A DNA stretch of 29,114 nt from JAWPMV01 sp038527215 (GCA_038527215.1 JBCBGC010000110.1:1-29114), one strand, 5' to 3'; shown: positions 8,280 through 16,294, counted from the stretch's first letter. Program-made: numbers and translations. Notes: generated from the sequence alone by a model not told the origin.

Positions 8280-8640
8280 GCTCAGGCCGGCTGGAAGCCA
8301 GTGTTACGGAATCAGGCCGGCTGGAAGCCAGCGTTACGGGCTCAGGCCGACTGGAAGTCAGCGTTACGGGCTCAGGCCGGCTGGAAGCCAGCGTTACGGG
8401 CTCAGGCCGGCTGGAAGCCAGCGTTACGGGCCAAAACCGGCTGGAAGTCAGTGTTACGGGCTCAGGCCGGCTGGAAGCCAGCGTTACGGGCTCAGGCCGG
8501 CTGGAAGCCAGCGTTACGGGCTCAGGCTGGCTGGAAGCCAGCGTTACGGGCTCAGGCCGGCTGGAAGTCAGTGTTACGGGCTCAGACCGGCTGGAAGCCG
8601 GCGTTACAGGCCAAGACCGGCTGGAAGCCAGCGTTACGGA
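8251..8640 (+). repeat. 30-bp tandem repeat array, 13 units
   Basis: Thirteen head-to-tail units of exactly 30 bp share the core CCGGCTGGAAGCCAGCGTTACGG (split here as CCGGCTGGAAGCCAG + CGTTACGG) followed by a 6-7 base linker, usually GCTCAGG. Each core can form a hairpin GCTGG-AAG-CCAGC; the AAG loop is identical in all 13 direct and both inverted copies. Most stem changes (C to T in the units at 8431 and 8551, A to G in the unit at 8581) keep a G:T wobble; only the unit at 8341 has an A:C mismatch. Because 30 is a multiple of three, one frame stays open and would encode a decapeptide repeat (GWKPALRAQA), but all recurrent variants are non-synonymous, which argues for a nucleotide-level element rather than a protein. 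Confidence 0.93.
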
Positions 8641-8737
8641 AGTACTCCCTCAGTCAGATTATTACGAGAATCGCTATATTACTGCGCTTGGCGGCTCGCT
8701 GGCCGCCGCTTTAACCCGTAATCACCAACCGATCATC

Positions 8738-11464
8738 ATGAAACACATCTTGCTTTTCTGCTTATGCAGCAGCCTGGCTGGTCTGGGCTTTTCCCAAACC
8801 ATTTCCCTTTCGGGTCAGGTTACTGACAGTCTGGGCAGTCCCCTGAATAACTTCCCGGTTTCCTATCACGCCCTCAACAACCAGTCGCCGGTGGATAGCG
8901 GCATGGTGCTGACTGACGCCAATGGGAACTATCAGGCCAATGTCAATGCTGCCCCTGATTCCTCCACCAGCCTAACTGTTAGTTGGAACGATTGTCAGGG
9001 AGGACAAGGCACGGCGGTATATTTCGGCAGCCCTAACCTCGTTCACAACATTGTGGCTTGTACCGTCAATCCCACCTGCGATCCGTCCTTTAATATCCAA
9101 TCCGGTTTTGGGCCGTTAGACGTAGTGATTTCCCTGAATCAGGTCTCTTTTTTTTCCAATTATGAGTTTGACATGGGAGATGGGGTAAGCTATAATTCGG
9201 GTACTTCGGTGACCCACACTTATTTTTTGCCGGGGACGTACAATATCTGTGTGGTCGCCAATGGCGCGAGCTGTAGCGATACGGTCTGCCAGACGATCAC
9301 GGTAGGAAATAGCAGTAACTGTACCGCCCTTTATCAAAGTCAATCCATTCCCGGCACCAATACCGCCAACTTCACCAACACCTCTGCCCCGGCGGGAGCC
9401 ACCCCCTCCTACCAGTGGGATTTTGGAGATGGGAGTACCGATACGACCTTTAGCCCCAGTCATACCTTTCCTACTGCCGGCACCTATACGGTATGCCTGA
9501 TCCTCAGCACGAGCGCGAGCTGTGCAGATACCTTTTGTAGCCCGATAACGGTGGGCTTACCTGCTTGTACGGCCTCCTTTCTTTCTTCTTTCCCGCAGGG
9601 AGATACCATGAGTTTTACCGCTTTTGCCAATGGTATGGCTCCCTTTACCTTTGCCTGGGATTTTGGGAACGGACAAACCGATAGTGTGCAAAGCCCCACG
9701 CATATTTTTGGTCAGACGGGCTTGTACTACGTCTGTGTGACCATCACCGATGCTACAGGCTGTATGGCCACCAAATGTGATTCTGTCCAGGTCGGACCGA
9801 ACACCAATTGCAGTGCGCAGTTTACGGCGCAGCCTGATTCTACCGGCTTTTTGTATGCTTATCAATTCACCTCTCTGAGCCAGAATGGGGTGAGCTATCT
9901 GTGGGATTTTGGGGATGGGAATACGGCTACCGTACCGAGTTTAATCCACTTCTACAGCCAGCCAGGTACCTACACCGTTTGCCTGATTGCCCAGGATAAT
10001 ACGGGCTGTATGGATACCGTTTGTCAGACTATTTCGGTGGTAGCGCCGCCAGGGAATTGCTTTGCTTCCTTTGCGTATGATTTGTTCCCGCCTCCGGGTC
10101 CGGCCTCTCCGACGGGAGGAATTTTTATTGCCCCTTATACGGATGGCATCACCCAACACAGTTGGGATTTTGGGGATGGCAATACTGCCGTAGGCACCTT
10201 TCAACTCCATGCTTTCCAACAACCCGGCACCTATACGGTATGCCTCTATACCTCCGACCCCAGTGGCTGTATGGATACTGTTTGCCAAACCATCACCACG
10301 GACTATCCGGTTAACACCTGTAAGGCAGATTTTAATGTCTCCTACCAGCCGGATGGGGCAGTCAATTTTGATCCCATTTATTTTGCCCATAGTTACCACT
10401 GGGATTTTGGGGACGGGCAGACCGGCACCGGTGATCCCGCGACCCACGTCTATGATAGTGCAGGGACGTATACGGTTACCCTGGCCATCAATGATACCCT
10501 GGGATGCGTGGATACGGTGTCCTATACGGTGAACCCTTCTTTTTTAGCGGCTCCCGCTAAAAAGGATTATTATGTGCAGGGCTGGCTGAATCAGGCCAAT
10601 AGCATTGGGACGGACTATGCTACTACCTGGCAGATCGCCTTTGACAGTGTGGCGGGAACCCTCACGGCGGTAGACTCGGTTGTGACTACACCGAATAACT
10701 TTGGCCTGGCTATTTTCCCCCAAAGAGAGGGAACGTTCCGGCTGAAAATGGCCCTGGATACGCTTTCTCCGGCTTACGGATTGTATCTGCCGACCTATTA
10801 TGGGGATAGTTTACTGTGGAATCAGGCTACCGTGGTCACGCCTCAAAGTTTTCCTTTGCTGGACCTACGCCTTCAGCCCGGGATCAATTTGGGAGGACCG
10901 GGCTTTATCGGAGGGCAGGTTTCTCAGGGAGCGAATCGCGGCGTGGGAGACCCGCTACAAGGTTTGGATGTGCTGCTGACGGATCTACAGGGGAAGCCCC
11001 TGGCTTTTGTAGAAACAGATAGCCTGGGAGCCTATGGCTTTAACAAACTGGATACCGGTACCTACATCATTTGGGTAGATATTCCGGGCCTGGCCTTAGA
11101 TTTTCATGAGGTACAATTGACCGATCAACTCCTTTCTGTGACAGGCAAAGATTTTGAGGTTACCGATACGGAAGTGCGGGCGCTTTCTACCTTTTTGTTT
11201 CCGGATACCGAGGTCGTGCCCTTGCGGGTTTTTCCGAATCCCACCGCGAATCGCATTACCCTTGAAGTGGATGCTCAGGTAGTAGCCAAAGATCATCTTA
11301 TTCTCCACGTCTACAATCTAATGGGAGAGCGCCTGGACAGGTACGAATTGCATCGTGCCCGCACCCAACTTTCCTTCGAGACGTATCCGCCCGGGGTGTA
11401 TTTGCTGAAATTACAGGGCACTACTCAGCGATATCGTCCTGTCAGGCTGGTGAAAACGGAATAG
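8738..11464 (+). CDS. Secreted multi-PKD-domain protein with T9SS sorting domain
   Basis: The 908-aa product starts with a signal peptide (MKHILLFCLCSSLAGLGFSQ). A carboxypeptidase-regulatory-like beta domain (about 22-105) follows, then six PKD domains marked by the strand (W/F)DFGDG or a close variant at about residues 141 (FDMGDG), 225, 306 (WDFGNG), 388, 474 and 553, each with a downstream PGTYTVCL-type strand. Cys pairs (for example GCMDTVCQT) recur, probably as disulfides. After a linker, a second regulatory-like domain (about 725-805: DSLGAYGFNKLDTGTYIIWV) precedes a type A T9SS sorting domain from about 829 (VFPNPTANRITLEV, ending PGVYLLKLQG). The protein should cross the outer membrane by T9SS and be attached or released at the surface. 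PKD domains often mediate adhesion or glycan binding; no catalytic domain is visible. It is monocistronic, ending at a strong terminator. Confidence 0.93.
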   Translation: MKHILLFCLCSSLAGLGFSQTISLSGQVTDSLGSPLNNFPVSYHALNNQSPVDSGMVLTDANGNYQANVNAAPDSSTSLTVSWNDCQGGQGTAVYFGSPNLVHNIVACTVNPTCDPSFNIQSGFGPLDVVISLNQVSFFSNYEFDMGDGVSYNSGTSVTHTYFLPGTYNICVVANGASCSDTVCQTITVGNSSNCTALYQSQSIPGTNTANFTNTSAPAGATPSYQWDFGDGSTDTTFSPSHTFPTAGTYTVCLILSTSASCADTFCSPITVGLPACTASFLSSFPQGDTMSFTAFANGMAPFTFAWDFGNGQTDSVQSPTHIFGQTGLYYVCVTITDATGCMATKCDSVQVGPNTNCSAQFTAQPDSTGFLYAYQFTSLSQNGVSYLWDFGDGNTATVPSLIHFYSQPGTYTVCLIAQDNTGCMDTVCQTISVVAPPGNCFASFAYDLFPPPGPASPTGGIFIAPYTDGITQHSWDFGDGNTAVGTFQLHAFQQPGTYTVCLYTSDPSGCMDTVCQTITTDYPVNTCKADFNVSYQPDGAVNFDPIYFAHSYHWDFGDGQTGTGDPATHVYDSAGTYTVTLAINDTLGCVDTVSYTVNPSFLAAPAKKDYYVQGWLNQANSIGTDYATTWQIAFDSVAGTLTAVDSVVTTPNNFGLAIFPQREGTFRLKMALDTLSPAYGLYLPTYYGDSLLWNQATVVTPQSFPLLDLRLQPGINLGGPGFIGGQVSQGANRGVGDPLQGLDVLLTDLQGKPLAFVETDSLGAYGFNKLDTGTYIIWVDIPGLALDFHEVQLTDQLLSVTGKDFEVTDTEVRALSTFLFPDTEVVPLRVFPNPTANRITLEVDAQVVAKDHLILHVYNLMGERLDRYELHRARTQLSFETYPPGVYLLKLQGTTQRYRPVRLVKTE

Positions 11465-11480
11465 GGCCAAAACGAAGCAT

Positions 11481-11510
11481 ACGGAGCAGGTTTTTCTGCT
11501 CCGTTTTTTT
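11481..11510 (+). terminator. Rho-independent terminator after the PKD gene
   Basis: ACGGAGCAG (11481-11489) pairs perfectly with CTGCTCCGT (11496-11504) across a GTTTTT loop, followed by T6. It lies 16 bp after the stop codon. Confidence 0.92.
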
Positions 11511-11676
11511 AGCGATAGGGAGTTGGGCTTTGGGTCTTTTTTTAGTGAACAGTAAATTTTCTCCGGAAAAAGCTAACTTAAGATGGCTCAGCCGTAAAAG
11601 GATAGCATGGAATAAAAGGGCCGCTTAGATCGGAATATTCGCGGCCTACCTTCTTTGCCAGCAACTCAACCTTCTC

Positions 11677-12513
11677 ATGGCCTACCAACAACATACGATC
11701 ACCTACCAAGGTCGCATAGTGTTCATCAAATTATCTATGCCTGGTTTTGACCGAACCCTGAAGCAATATGTGGAGGATGAGGCCTGCTTTATGTTTGTAA
11801 ATAACGGGGAGGTGGCCGTACGTTCCCAGGAGGACTATTTTAAATTGAATCGGAAAAAGGCCATGCTGGCCAAGTGCCTGAATTACTTTTTTGAACCGAC
11901 CGATGATCCGGACAAGTGCGATGATGACATTGAGTCGGTGGGTATTTTCCTCTACCCTGCTTTGGTCAAAGAACTATTTGAGTTTGATCTGTCCTCTTCT
12001 TCCTTCACCCTGGACTATAACCTCAAACAAATTCAGGTTGATCGCCTCTTAGAAAACTATCGGGAGAGCATCAATATTCTCCTCGACAATCCAGAATTGG
12101 CCGACGAAGCCATCATCAAAACTAAGTTGAAGGAGTTCGTCTTATTGATGGCCAAATCCCAGCAAGCTCCTTCTGAATTGGATTTCCTGGCCGCCTTGTT
12201 TAAGCCCAATGAAGTGGCTTTCAAAACCACCATCCGCCATAACCTCTATGCCAACCTTTCTCTGGAAGAGCTGGCCCTGTTATGCCACATGAGCGTTTCC
12301 TCTTTTAAGCGAAAGTTCAAAGCTGTTTTTGGGGAGAGTCCGAGAAAATATATTGTCAAAAAGAAAGTAGAAAGAGCCGCTGAGCTCCTCAAAGCGAATG
12401 ACCTGCGCATCTCCGACATTGCCTATGAAGTAGGCTTTGATTCCCTGACTACTTTCAACCGAAATTTTGCTAACCAGTACGGAAAAGCTCCTTCTGCCTA
12501 TCGCCTGAGCTAA
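11677..12513 (+). CDS. AraC/XylS-family transcriptional regulator
   Basis: This 278-aa protein has a divergent N-terminal sensing half (about 1-180) and a C-terminal AraC double helix-turn-helix (about 190-278). The first HTH is around LSLEELALLCHMSVSSFKRK; the second contains ISDIAYEVGFDSLTTFNRNF and the closing GKAPSAYR, both close to the family consensus. The N-terminal half resembles the short cupin-like sensor regions of Bacteroidota AraC proteins but has no recognisable ligand motif. It precedes, in the same direction, a DUF4345-like gene, an SDR and a haloalkane dehalogenase, making it the probable regulator of that set. The 166-bp upstream region follows a terminator, so the gene should have its own promoter; none is clear. 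Confidence 0.92.
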   Translation: MAYQQHTITYQGRIVFIKLSMPGFDRTLKQYVEDEACFMFVNNGEVAVRSQEDYFKLNRKKAMLAKCLNYFFEPTDDPDKCDDDIESVGIFLYPALVKELFEFDLSSSSFTLDYNLKQIQVDRLLENYRESINILLDNPELADEAIIKTKLKEFVLLMAKSQQAPSELDFLAALFKPNEVAFKTTIRHNLYANLSLEELALLCHMSVSSFKRKFKAVFGESPRKYIVKKKVERAAELLKANDLRISDIAYEVGFDSLTTFNRNFANQYGKAPSAYRLS

Positions 12514-12568
12514 ATTGAAAAGCCTTTGAGCTAAAACGCCCACATTCCTCTCAGAAGGTTCATGACCT

Positions 12569-12593
12569 TTGTTCCATACACATTAAGGAACAA
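12569..12593 (+). promoter_or_regulatory. Hairpin covering the ribosome-binding site of the DUF4345-like gene
   Basis: TTGTTCC (12569-12575) is the reverse complement of GGAACAA (12587-12593), with an 11-nt loop. The right arm overlaps the AAGGAA Shine-Dalgarno-like sequence (12585-12590) of the ATG at 12598. It could be an operator for the adjacent AraC protein or an RNA structure limiting translation; the pairing is visible, the role is inferred. Confidence 0.4.
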
Positions 12594-12597
12594 TGTC

Positions 12598-12993
12598 ATG
12601 AAAGATTCAAAAGTGTTAAAAGCATATCTGATCGTCGCGGGCTTACTGCTTGCTTTTATTGGTGGAGCAACCCTGCTCATGCCTGTAGCCCTGAAAACAG
12701 GATCGGGCATTGACATCGCTGGCAATATCAATGTGATCAATGATGTCAGGGCTTCTTCCGCCTTACTGTTCTCTCTGGCCGTGGTCATGTTGACCGGTGC
12801 CTTTTCTCCGAAACTCACCTATACGGCTTCCTTGCTTTCCGCTGTCCTCTTTCTGGCCCTGGGAACGGGGAGAGTCGTGAGCATTTTGGCCGATGGAATG
12901 CCGGTAGAAGGACTGATAGGAGCCACCGGGCTGGAATTTGTTCTCGGTATCGTTGGAGCCATTCTCTTTATCCGTTTCCAGGAAAAAAAGTAA
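12598..12993 (+). CDS. Small four-helix membrane protein, DUF4345-like
   Basis: The chosen start (MKDSKVLKAYLIVAG) has AAGGAA 7 bp upstream; an in-frame ATG at 12562 would add 12 residues overlapping the upstream hairpin. The 131-aa product has four hydrophobic segments: about residues 8-28 (LIVAGLLLAFIGGATLLM), 50-65 (SALLFSLAVVMLTGAF), 70-92 and 105-127 (LEFVLGIVGAILFI). The pattern of an early FIGGATLLMP, a central NxxNDVRAS and a later GRVVSIxxDG matches my recollection of DUF4345 integral membrane proteins, whose biochemical role is unknown. It is 26 bp upstream of the SDR gene and very likely co-transcribed with it, and such proteins often sit beside AraC regulators and SDR enzymes. The family call is moderately confident. 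Confidence 0.75.
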   Translation: MKDSKVLKAYLIVAGLLLAFIGGATLLMPVALKTGSGIDIAGNINVINDVRASSALLFSLAVVMLTGAFSPKLTYTASLLSAVLFLALGTGRVVSILADGMPVEGLIGATGLEFVLGIVGAILFIRFQEKK

Positions 12994-13019
12994 TAACCCA
13001 CCCTTGAATTATAGAAATC

Positions 13020-13943
13020 ATGAATAAAGTCATAATGATTACCGGAGCCAATGCAGGCATTGGCAAGGACACCGCACGGCAACTGGCCCTGCTGCCTCAA
13101 ACAGAAAAAATCTATCTGGCTTGCCGGAACCCTGTCAAAGCTGAAAAAGCCAAGCAGGAACTGGAAGCCGCTACCGGCCGCAACATATTTGAAATCCTGA
13201 TCATGGATGTTTCCGACCTCGATTCAGTCAATGAAGCCGTCGCGAACTTGCATGAACCCGTTGACGCGCTGATCATGAATGCCGGAGGCATGGGCGGAAA
13301 AAATCCTGAGCAGTTAACTAAAGCTGGCGTAACCAATGTAACCGCCGCTAACCTGCTAGGCCATGTTGCCTTGGTAGACAAGCTATTAGCCGCTGATAAG
13401 CTCAAGCGGGTAGCTTTATTTGCCGCTTCTGAAGCAGCTCGGGGCATCAAAAAGATGGGTATGAAACGGCCGAGCCTCTCTACTTCCTCGGTAGATGAAT
13501 TCGCGTCCATCTTTGATGGAAGCTTTTTCGGCAAGGATTTCGATCCCATGCAGGTCTATGGTGCGGTGAAATATGGCGGGGTACTGTGGATGTCCTCCAT
13601 GGCTCGCAAGCATCCTGAAATCAAATTTGTGAGCATGAGTCCTGGCGGGACCCGGGGTACGGAAGGCATGAATGACCTGCCGCTGATCCAGCGCATTCTG
13701 CTGAAGCATATCGGGATGCCCTTGATCATGCCCTTGCTGGGGATGTCGCACAGCCTGCAAAAGGGCGCCAAAAGATTCGTGGATGGTATCAACAACGAGC
13801 GCTATCGCAGTGGGGTGTTTTATGCCAGCAAAGAAAAAGTCCTCACCGGACCCGTGGTAGATCAAAGCACCATTTTTGGCGACTTGAGCAATCCACAGTA
13901 CCAGGAAAATGCCGACCAGGCGATCCATCAATTTATTGCCTGA
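13020..13943 (+). CDS. Short-chain dehydrogenase/reductase (SDR)
   Basis: This 307-aa cytoplasmic oxidoreductase has the NAD(P)-binding TGANAGIG motif at residues 8-15, an ACR segment after beta-2 (the arginine favours NADP), a DVSDLDSV acidic turn, NAGG near residue 90, and the active-site pair Y180-x3-K184 (YGAVK). The catalytic Ser is probably in FAASEAARG (about residue 137). Its length and the long segment between Ser and Tyr resemble protochlorophyllide-reductase/retinol-dehydrogenase-like SDRs more than the 250-residue classical ones. The substrate cannot be read from sequence. It lies 26 bp after the DUF4345-like gene and 62 bp before the dehalogenase gene. A role in oxidising the alcohol released by the dehalogenase is conceivable, but the two are predicted to be in different compartments. 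Confidence 0.93.
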   Translation: MNKVIMITGANAGIGKDTARQLALLPQTEKIYLACRNPVKAEKAKQELEAATGRNIFEILIMDVSDLDSVNEAVANLHEPVDALIMNAGGMGGKNPEQLTKAGVTNVTAANLLGHVALVDKLLAADKLKRVALFAASEAARGIKKMGMKRPSLSTSSVDEFASIFDGSFFGKDFDPMQVYGAVKYGGVLWMSSMARKHPEIKFVSMSPGGTRGTEGMNDLPLIQRILLKHIGMPLIMPLLGMSHSLQKGAKRFVDGINNERYRSGVFYASKEKVLTGPVVDQSTIFGDLSNPQYQENADQAIHQFIA

Positions 13944-14005
13944 GGCTCTCTGTGCCCGGGGCATATTTACTGAAAATCATTTTTGTAAACCCATAAGAAA
14001 AAGAC

Positions 14006-14986
14006 ATGAAACGTATATTCATGGCCTTAGGAGGGATGCTTTTATCCGCTTCTTTCCTCTCGGCCCAACCCATTTCTCCTGATTTTCCCTATGAATCCAA
14101 ATTTGCGGAGGTATTTGGAGCTAAGATGCACTATGTAGAGGAATATGCAGCGGACCAAAATCCAGCTCAGCTGACTTTCCTTTTCCTACACGGGAATCCT
14201 ACCTCCAACTACTTATGGCGAAATATCATTCCTTATGTAAAAGGACTGGGCAAAGCCGTGGCTCCGGATCTGATCGGCATGGGGAAATCTGATAAGCCAG
14301 ACATTGATTATACTTTTGAAGACCACGCCCGCTACCTGGATGAATTTATCCGGCAGAAAAACCTCAAGAACATTGTGCTGGTGGTGCATGATTGGGGCTC
14401 TGGCTTAGGGTTTCATTACGCACACCGCCACCAGGATAATATTGTGGGCATGGTCTTCATGGAGGCGGTCACCGAAGCCTTTCGCTGGGAAGATGCTGGC
14501 TTACCGGAGCGGATCTTGTTTAAGCGGCTTCGGGATGAGAAAAAAGGGCATAAAATGATCGCGGAGAAGAATTTTTTCATCGAAAATTTCCTCTTCAAAC
14601 TTGGGACCGTTCGCGAACTCTCCCCGCAGGAAAAAGAATACTATGCTGCCCCCTATCCTACGGTGGCGAGTCGTAAGCCCGTAGAAGTATGGCCTAAGGA
14701 AATCCCTTTTGAGGGACCTTCTGCTACCAACTATGCCGCCATCAATGCTTATGGCCAGTGGTTGAAAGAAACCGATGTGCCCAAGCTCTTGCTCTATGCC
14801 AAACCAGGCATGATTCTGAAAAAGAAAACCGTGGAGCGGCTCAAGGCAACTTATAAAGTGTTGGATACGGAATACGTGGGGAAAGGCAAGCATTATATAC
14901 AGGAAGATCAGCCCCACGCCATTGGCCGGGCCATCAAAAGCTGGGCGGAGGAAAAACTGGAGACCCCTGCCCCAAAAGCCAAATAA
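14006..14986 (+). CDS. Exported haloalkane dehalogenase, subfamily II signature
   Basis: This 326-aa alpha/beta hydrolase has an N-terminal signal peptide (MKRIFMALGGMLLSASFLSA, probable cut before Q21). Its core follows the haloalkane dehalogenase pattern: HGNPTSNYLWRN with the oxyanion/halide Asn at 64, VVHDWGS with nucleophile Asp129 and halide-binding Trp130, the acid Glu153 in FMEAV, and His296 in KHYIQEDQP. Asn + Trp with Asp-Glu-His is the HLD-II pentad seen in LinB and DhaA; it would hydrolyse a carbon-halogen bond to an alcohol plus halide. The segment between Glu153 and His296 fits the usual cap domain. Characterised HLD-II enzymes are mostly cytoplasmic, so the signal peptide is notable. 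A degenerate -7 box (CATTTTTG, 13978-13985) lies 20 bp upstream. It is last in the AraC-led gene set and ends at a strong terminator. Dehalogenase versus a related esterase or epoxide hydrolase needs an assay. Confidence 0.9.
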   Translation: MKRIFMALGGMLLSASFLSAQPISPDFPYESKFAEVFGAKMHYVEEYAADQNPAQLTFLFLHGNPTSNYLWRNIIPYVKGLGKAVAPDLIGMGKSDKPDIDYTFEDHARYLDEFIRQKNLKNIVLVVHDWGSGLGFHYAHRHQDNIVGMVFMEAVTEAFRWEDAGLPERILFKRLRDEKKGHKMIAEKNFFIENFLFKLGTVRELSPQEKEYYAAPYPTVASRKPVEVWPKEIPFEGPSATNYAAINAYGQWLKETDVPKLLLYAKPGMILKKKTVERLKATYKVLDTEYVGKGKHYIQEDQPHAIGRAIKSWAEEKLETPAPKAK

Positions 14987-15000
14987 ACGCTTACATATGC

Positions 15001-15040
15001 ATAGAGCCTGACCAACGTACTGGTCAGGCTCTATAGCTTT
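15001..15040. terminator. Terminator between convergent dehalogenase and LinD-like genes
   Basis: ATAGAGCCTGACCA (15001-15014) pairs with TGGTCAGGCTCTAT (15021-15034) as a perfect 14-bp stem with a 6-nt loop. AGCTTTTT follows on the plus strand. The 75-bp spacer between the two convergent stops holds no other terminator, so it may serve both directions, although the minus-strand side lacks a clear T-run. Confidence 0.9.
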
Positions 15041-15061
15041 TTGAGTAGAGTAGAGGGCTTC

Positions 15062-16294
15062 TTACCGGAGGATTTCGTCCATCAATAAAAGTTCCTGGGA
15101 AAGAATATCGGTCCAGGCCAGTTCCCCTACTTCGGGTTTCTCGAAGCGCTGATTTCCTGGCCAGTCATGAGCGAGAATGTTCTCCCAACCTACATGTACT
15201 TTAGTCCAGAGTAAAGGGCCATTGTAGATGGGGTTGTTGATTTCTTTATACAAAAAATGATAGTTCTCCGTGCTTTGGTAGATATTCCGATCCAGGGAAT
15301 TGCGGAGCTTTTTCCAGAGGTCAACATCTCCAAACTCCTTGGCCGCAACCACGCCCGTCATGGTCGCCAGGGGAGAAGGGCCAGCTCTGGGGTCTTCTTT
15401 CACATAGGCGTAAGGGCCGATCGTATTAACAAAATGCTCTTTCCAGGTATCATAGAGGGCTTCATTATAATCCGGTTCAAAAGATCGCAGAAAGGTGATG
15501 GTCCAGGCGTTGGTATAGCCGGAAAGGAGCGGACTACAAAAGCCCATTTCTGATTGATACATTTTGAGATAAAGTCCGTACTCGGCATCGGTCATATTTT
15601 TCTTGATAAAATCGATGGTCCACCGGGCTTCTACTTCCGCATAGGTGGTGCCGTAAAGCTGATCAAAGATTTTCAGGCTGAGTAAGCTGATGGAATTGCA
15701 CTGAGCAAAGTAACGACCTGGCTCGCAGTCCGCTCCTTCGTGCCTGCCTTCTGCATGGTGCTTGCGCATTTCGGCCACGATTTTTTCCGTCAGCCAGGTA
15801 TACTCCGCGCTAAAATGCTCATCTCCGGAAATCAGCTGGTACAAGCCATACATGAGGTTGAGATGACCTTTGTACATGATGTTGCCTTCTGAAATCGGGT
15901 CCTCCCCCATGCCGTAGGCCACCCAATCTCCCCAGACTTTTTTGGACTTCATCTTTTCGATCATGTGCTTGAGACAGAGTTTAGCCCGGTCGGCATGCTC
16001 GGGGCTGATCATGGCGATGGAAGGCATGGCATATGCCCCAAAGGCAATCCCGTACCGCCAGAGTAATTGGTCTCCGGTGTCCCAGCCTTTGAATTCATCT
16101 CCGGTGAAGCTCAAATGCTCATAGGTATCGAACACATAATTGAATTGGCCGATTTCATCGGCCTGTAAGGCTCGCTCTCCAACAGGGGCAAAGTAAGCCT
16201 CAGCTGCTGCATGGCCAGTTGGTAAAACTACCCAGGCACCAATCGATAAGGCAGCCAGGAGAACCAAGGAAGGGAGTAACCATTTCTTTTTCAT
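15062..16294 (-). CDS. Exported linalool dehydratase/isomerase (LinD/Ldi)-family protein
   Basis: The 410-aa product has an N-terminal signal or anchor (KKKWLLPSLVLLAALSIGAWVV, then AAAEAY). The rest closely recalls Castellaniella defragrans linalool dehydratase/isomerase, which interconverts geraniol, linalool and myrcene in the periplasm without a cofactor. Shared blocks are VWGDWVAYGMGEDPI (120-134), NIMYKGHLNLMYGLYQL (138-154) and CEPGRYFAQCNS (190-201). As recalled from the LinD structure papers, the catalytic residues are Asp39, Tyr45, His129, Cys171 and Cys180. Equivalents here appear to be Asp56, His144, Cys190 and Cys199, with the same nine-residue Cys-Cys spacing, while the Tyr45 position falls on Ser62. 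The mature protein should be a periplasmic (alpha/alpha)6-barrel. It stands alone on the minus strand, convergent with the dehalogenase gene. Family assignment is confident; substrate is unknown, and the Tyr change suggests it may differ from linalool. Confidence 0.88.
   Translation of the reverse strand: MKKKWLLPSLVLLAALSIGAWVVLPTGHAAAEAYFAPVGERALQADEIGQFNYVFDTYEHLSFTGDEFKGWDTGDQLLWRYGIAFGAYAMPSIAMISPEHADRAKLCLKHMIEKMKSKKVWGDWVAYGMGEDPISEGNIMYKGHLNLMYGLYQLISGDEHFSAEYTWLTEKIVAEMRKHHAEGRHEGADCEPGRYFAQCNSISLLSLKIFDQLYGTTYAEVEARWTIDFIKKNMTDAEYGLYLKMYQSEMGFCSPLLSGYTNAWTITFLRSFEPDYNEALYDTWKEHFVNTIGPYAYVKEDPRAGPSPLATMTGVVAAKEFGDVDLWKKLRNSLDRNIYQSTENYHFLYKEINNPIYNGPLLWTKVHVGWENILAHDWPGNQRFEKPEVGELAWTDILSQELLLMDEILR

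Noticed and set aside
8251..8640. CRISPR array
   Set aside because: Units are directly contiguous with no unique spacers, and no cas genes are present.
8253..8714. Open frame through the tandem array encoding a decapeptide repeat protein
   Set aside because: The unit length (30 bp) trivially keeps a frame open, variants are non-synonymous while mostly preserving hairpin pairing, and there is no signal, start context or domain.
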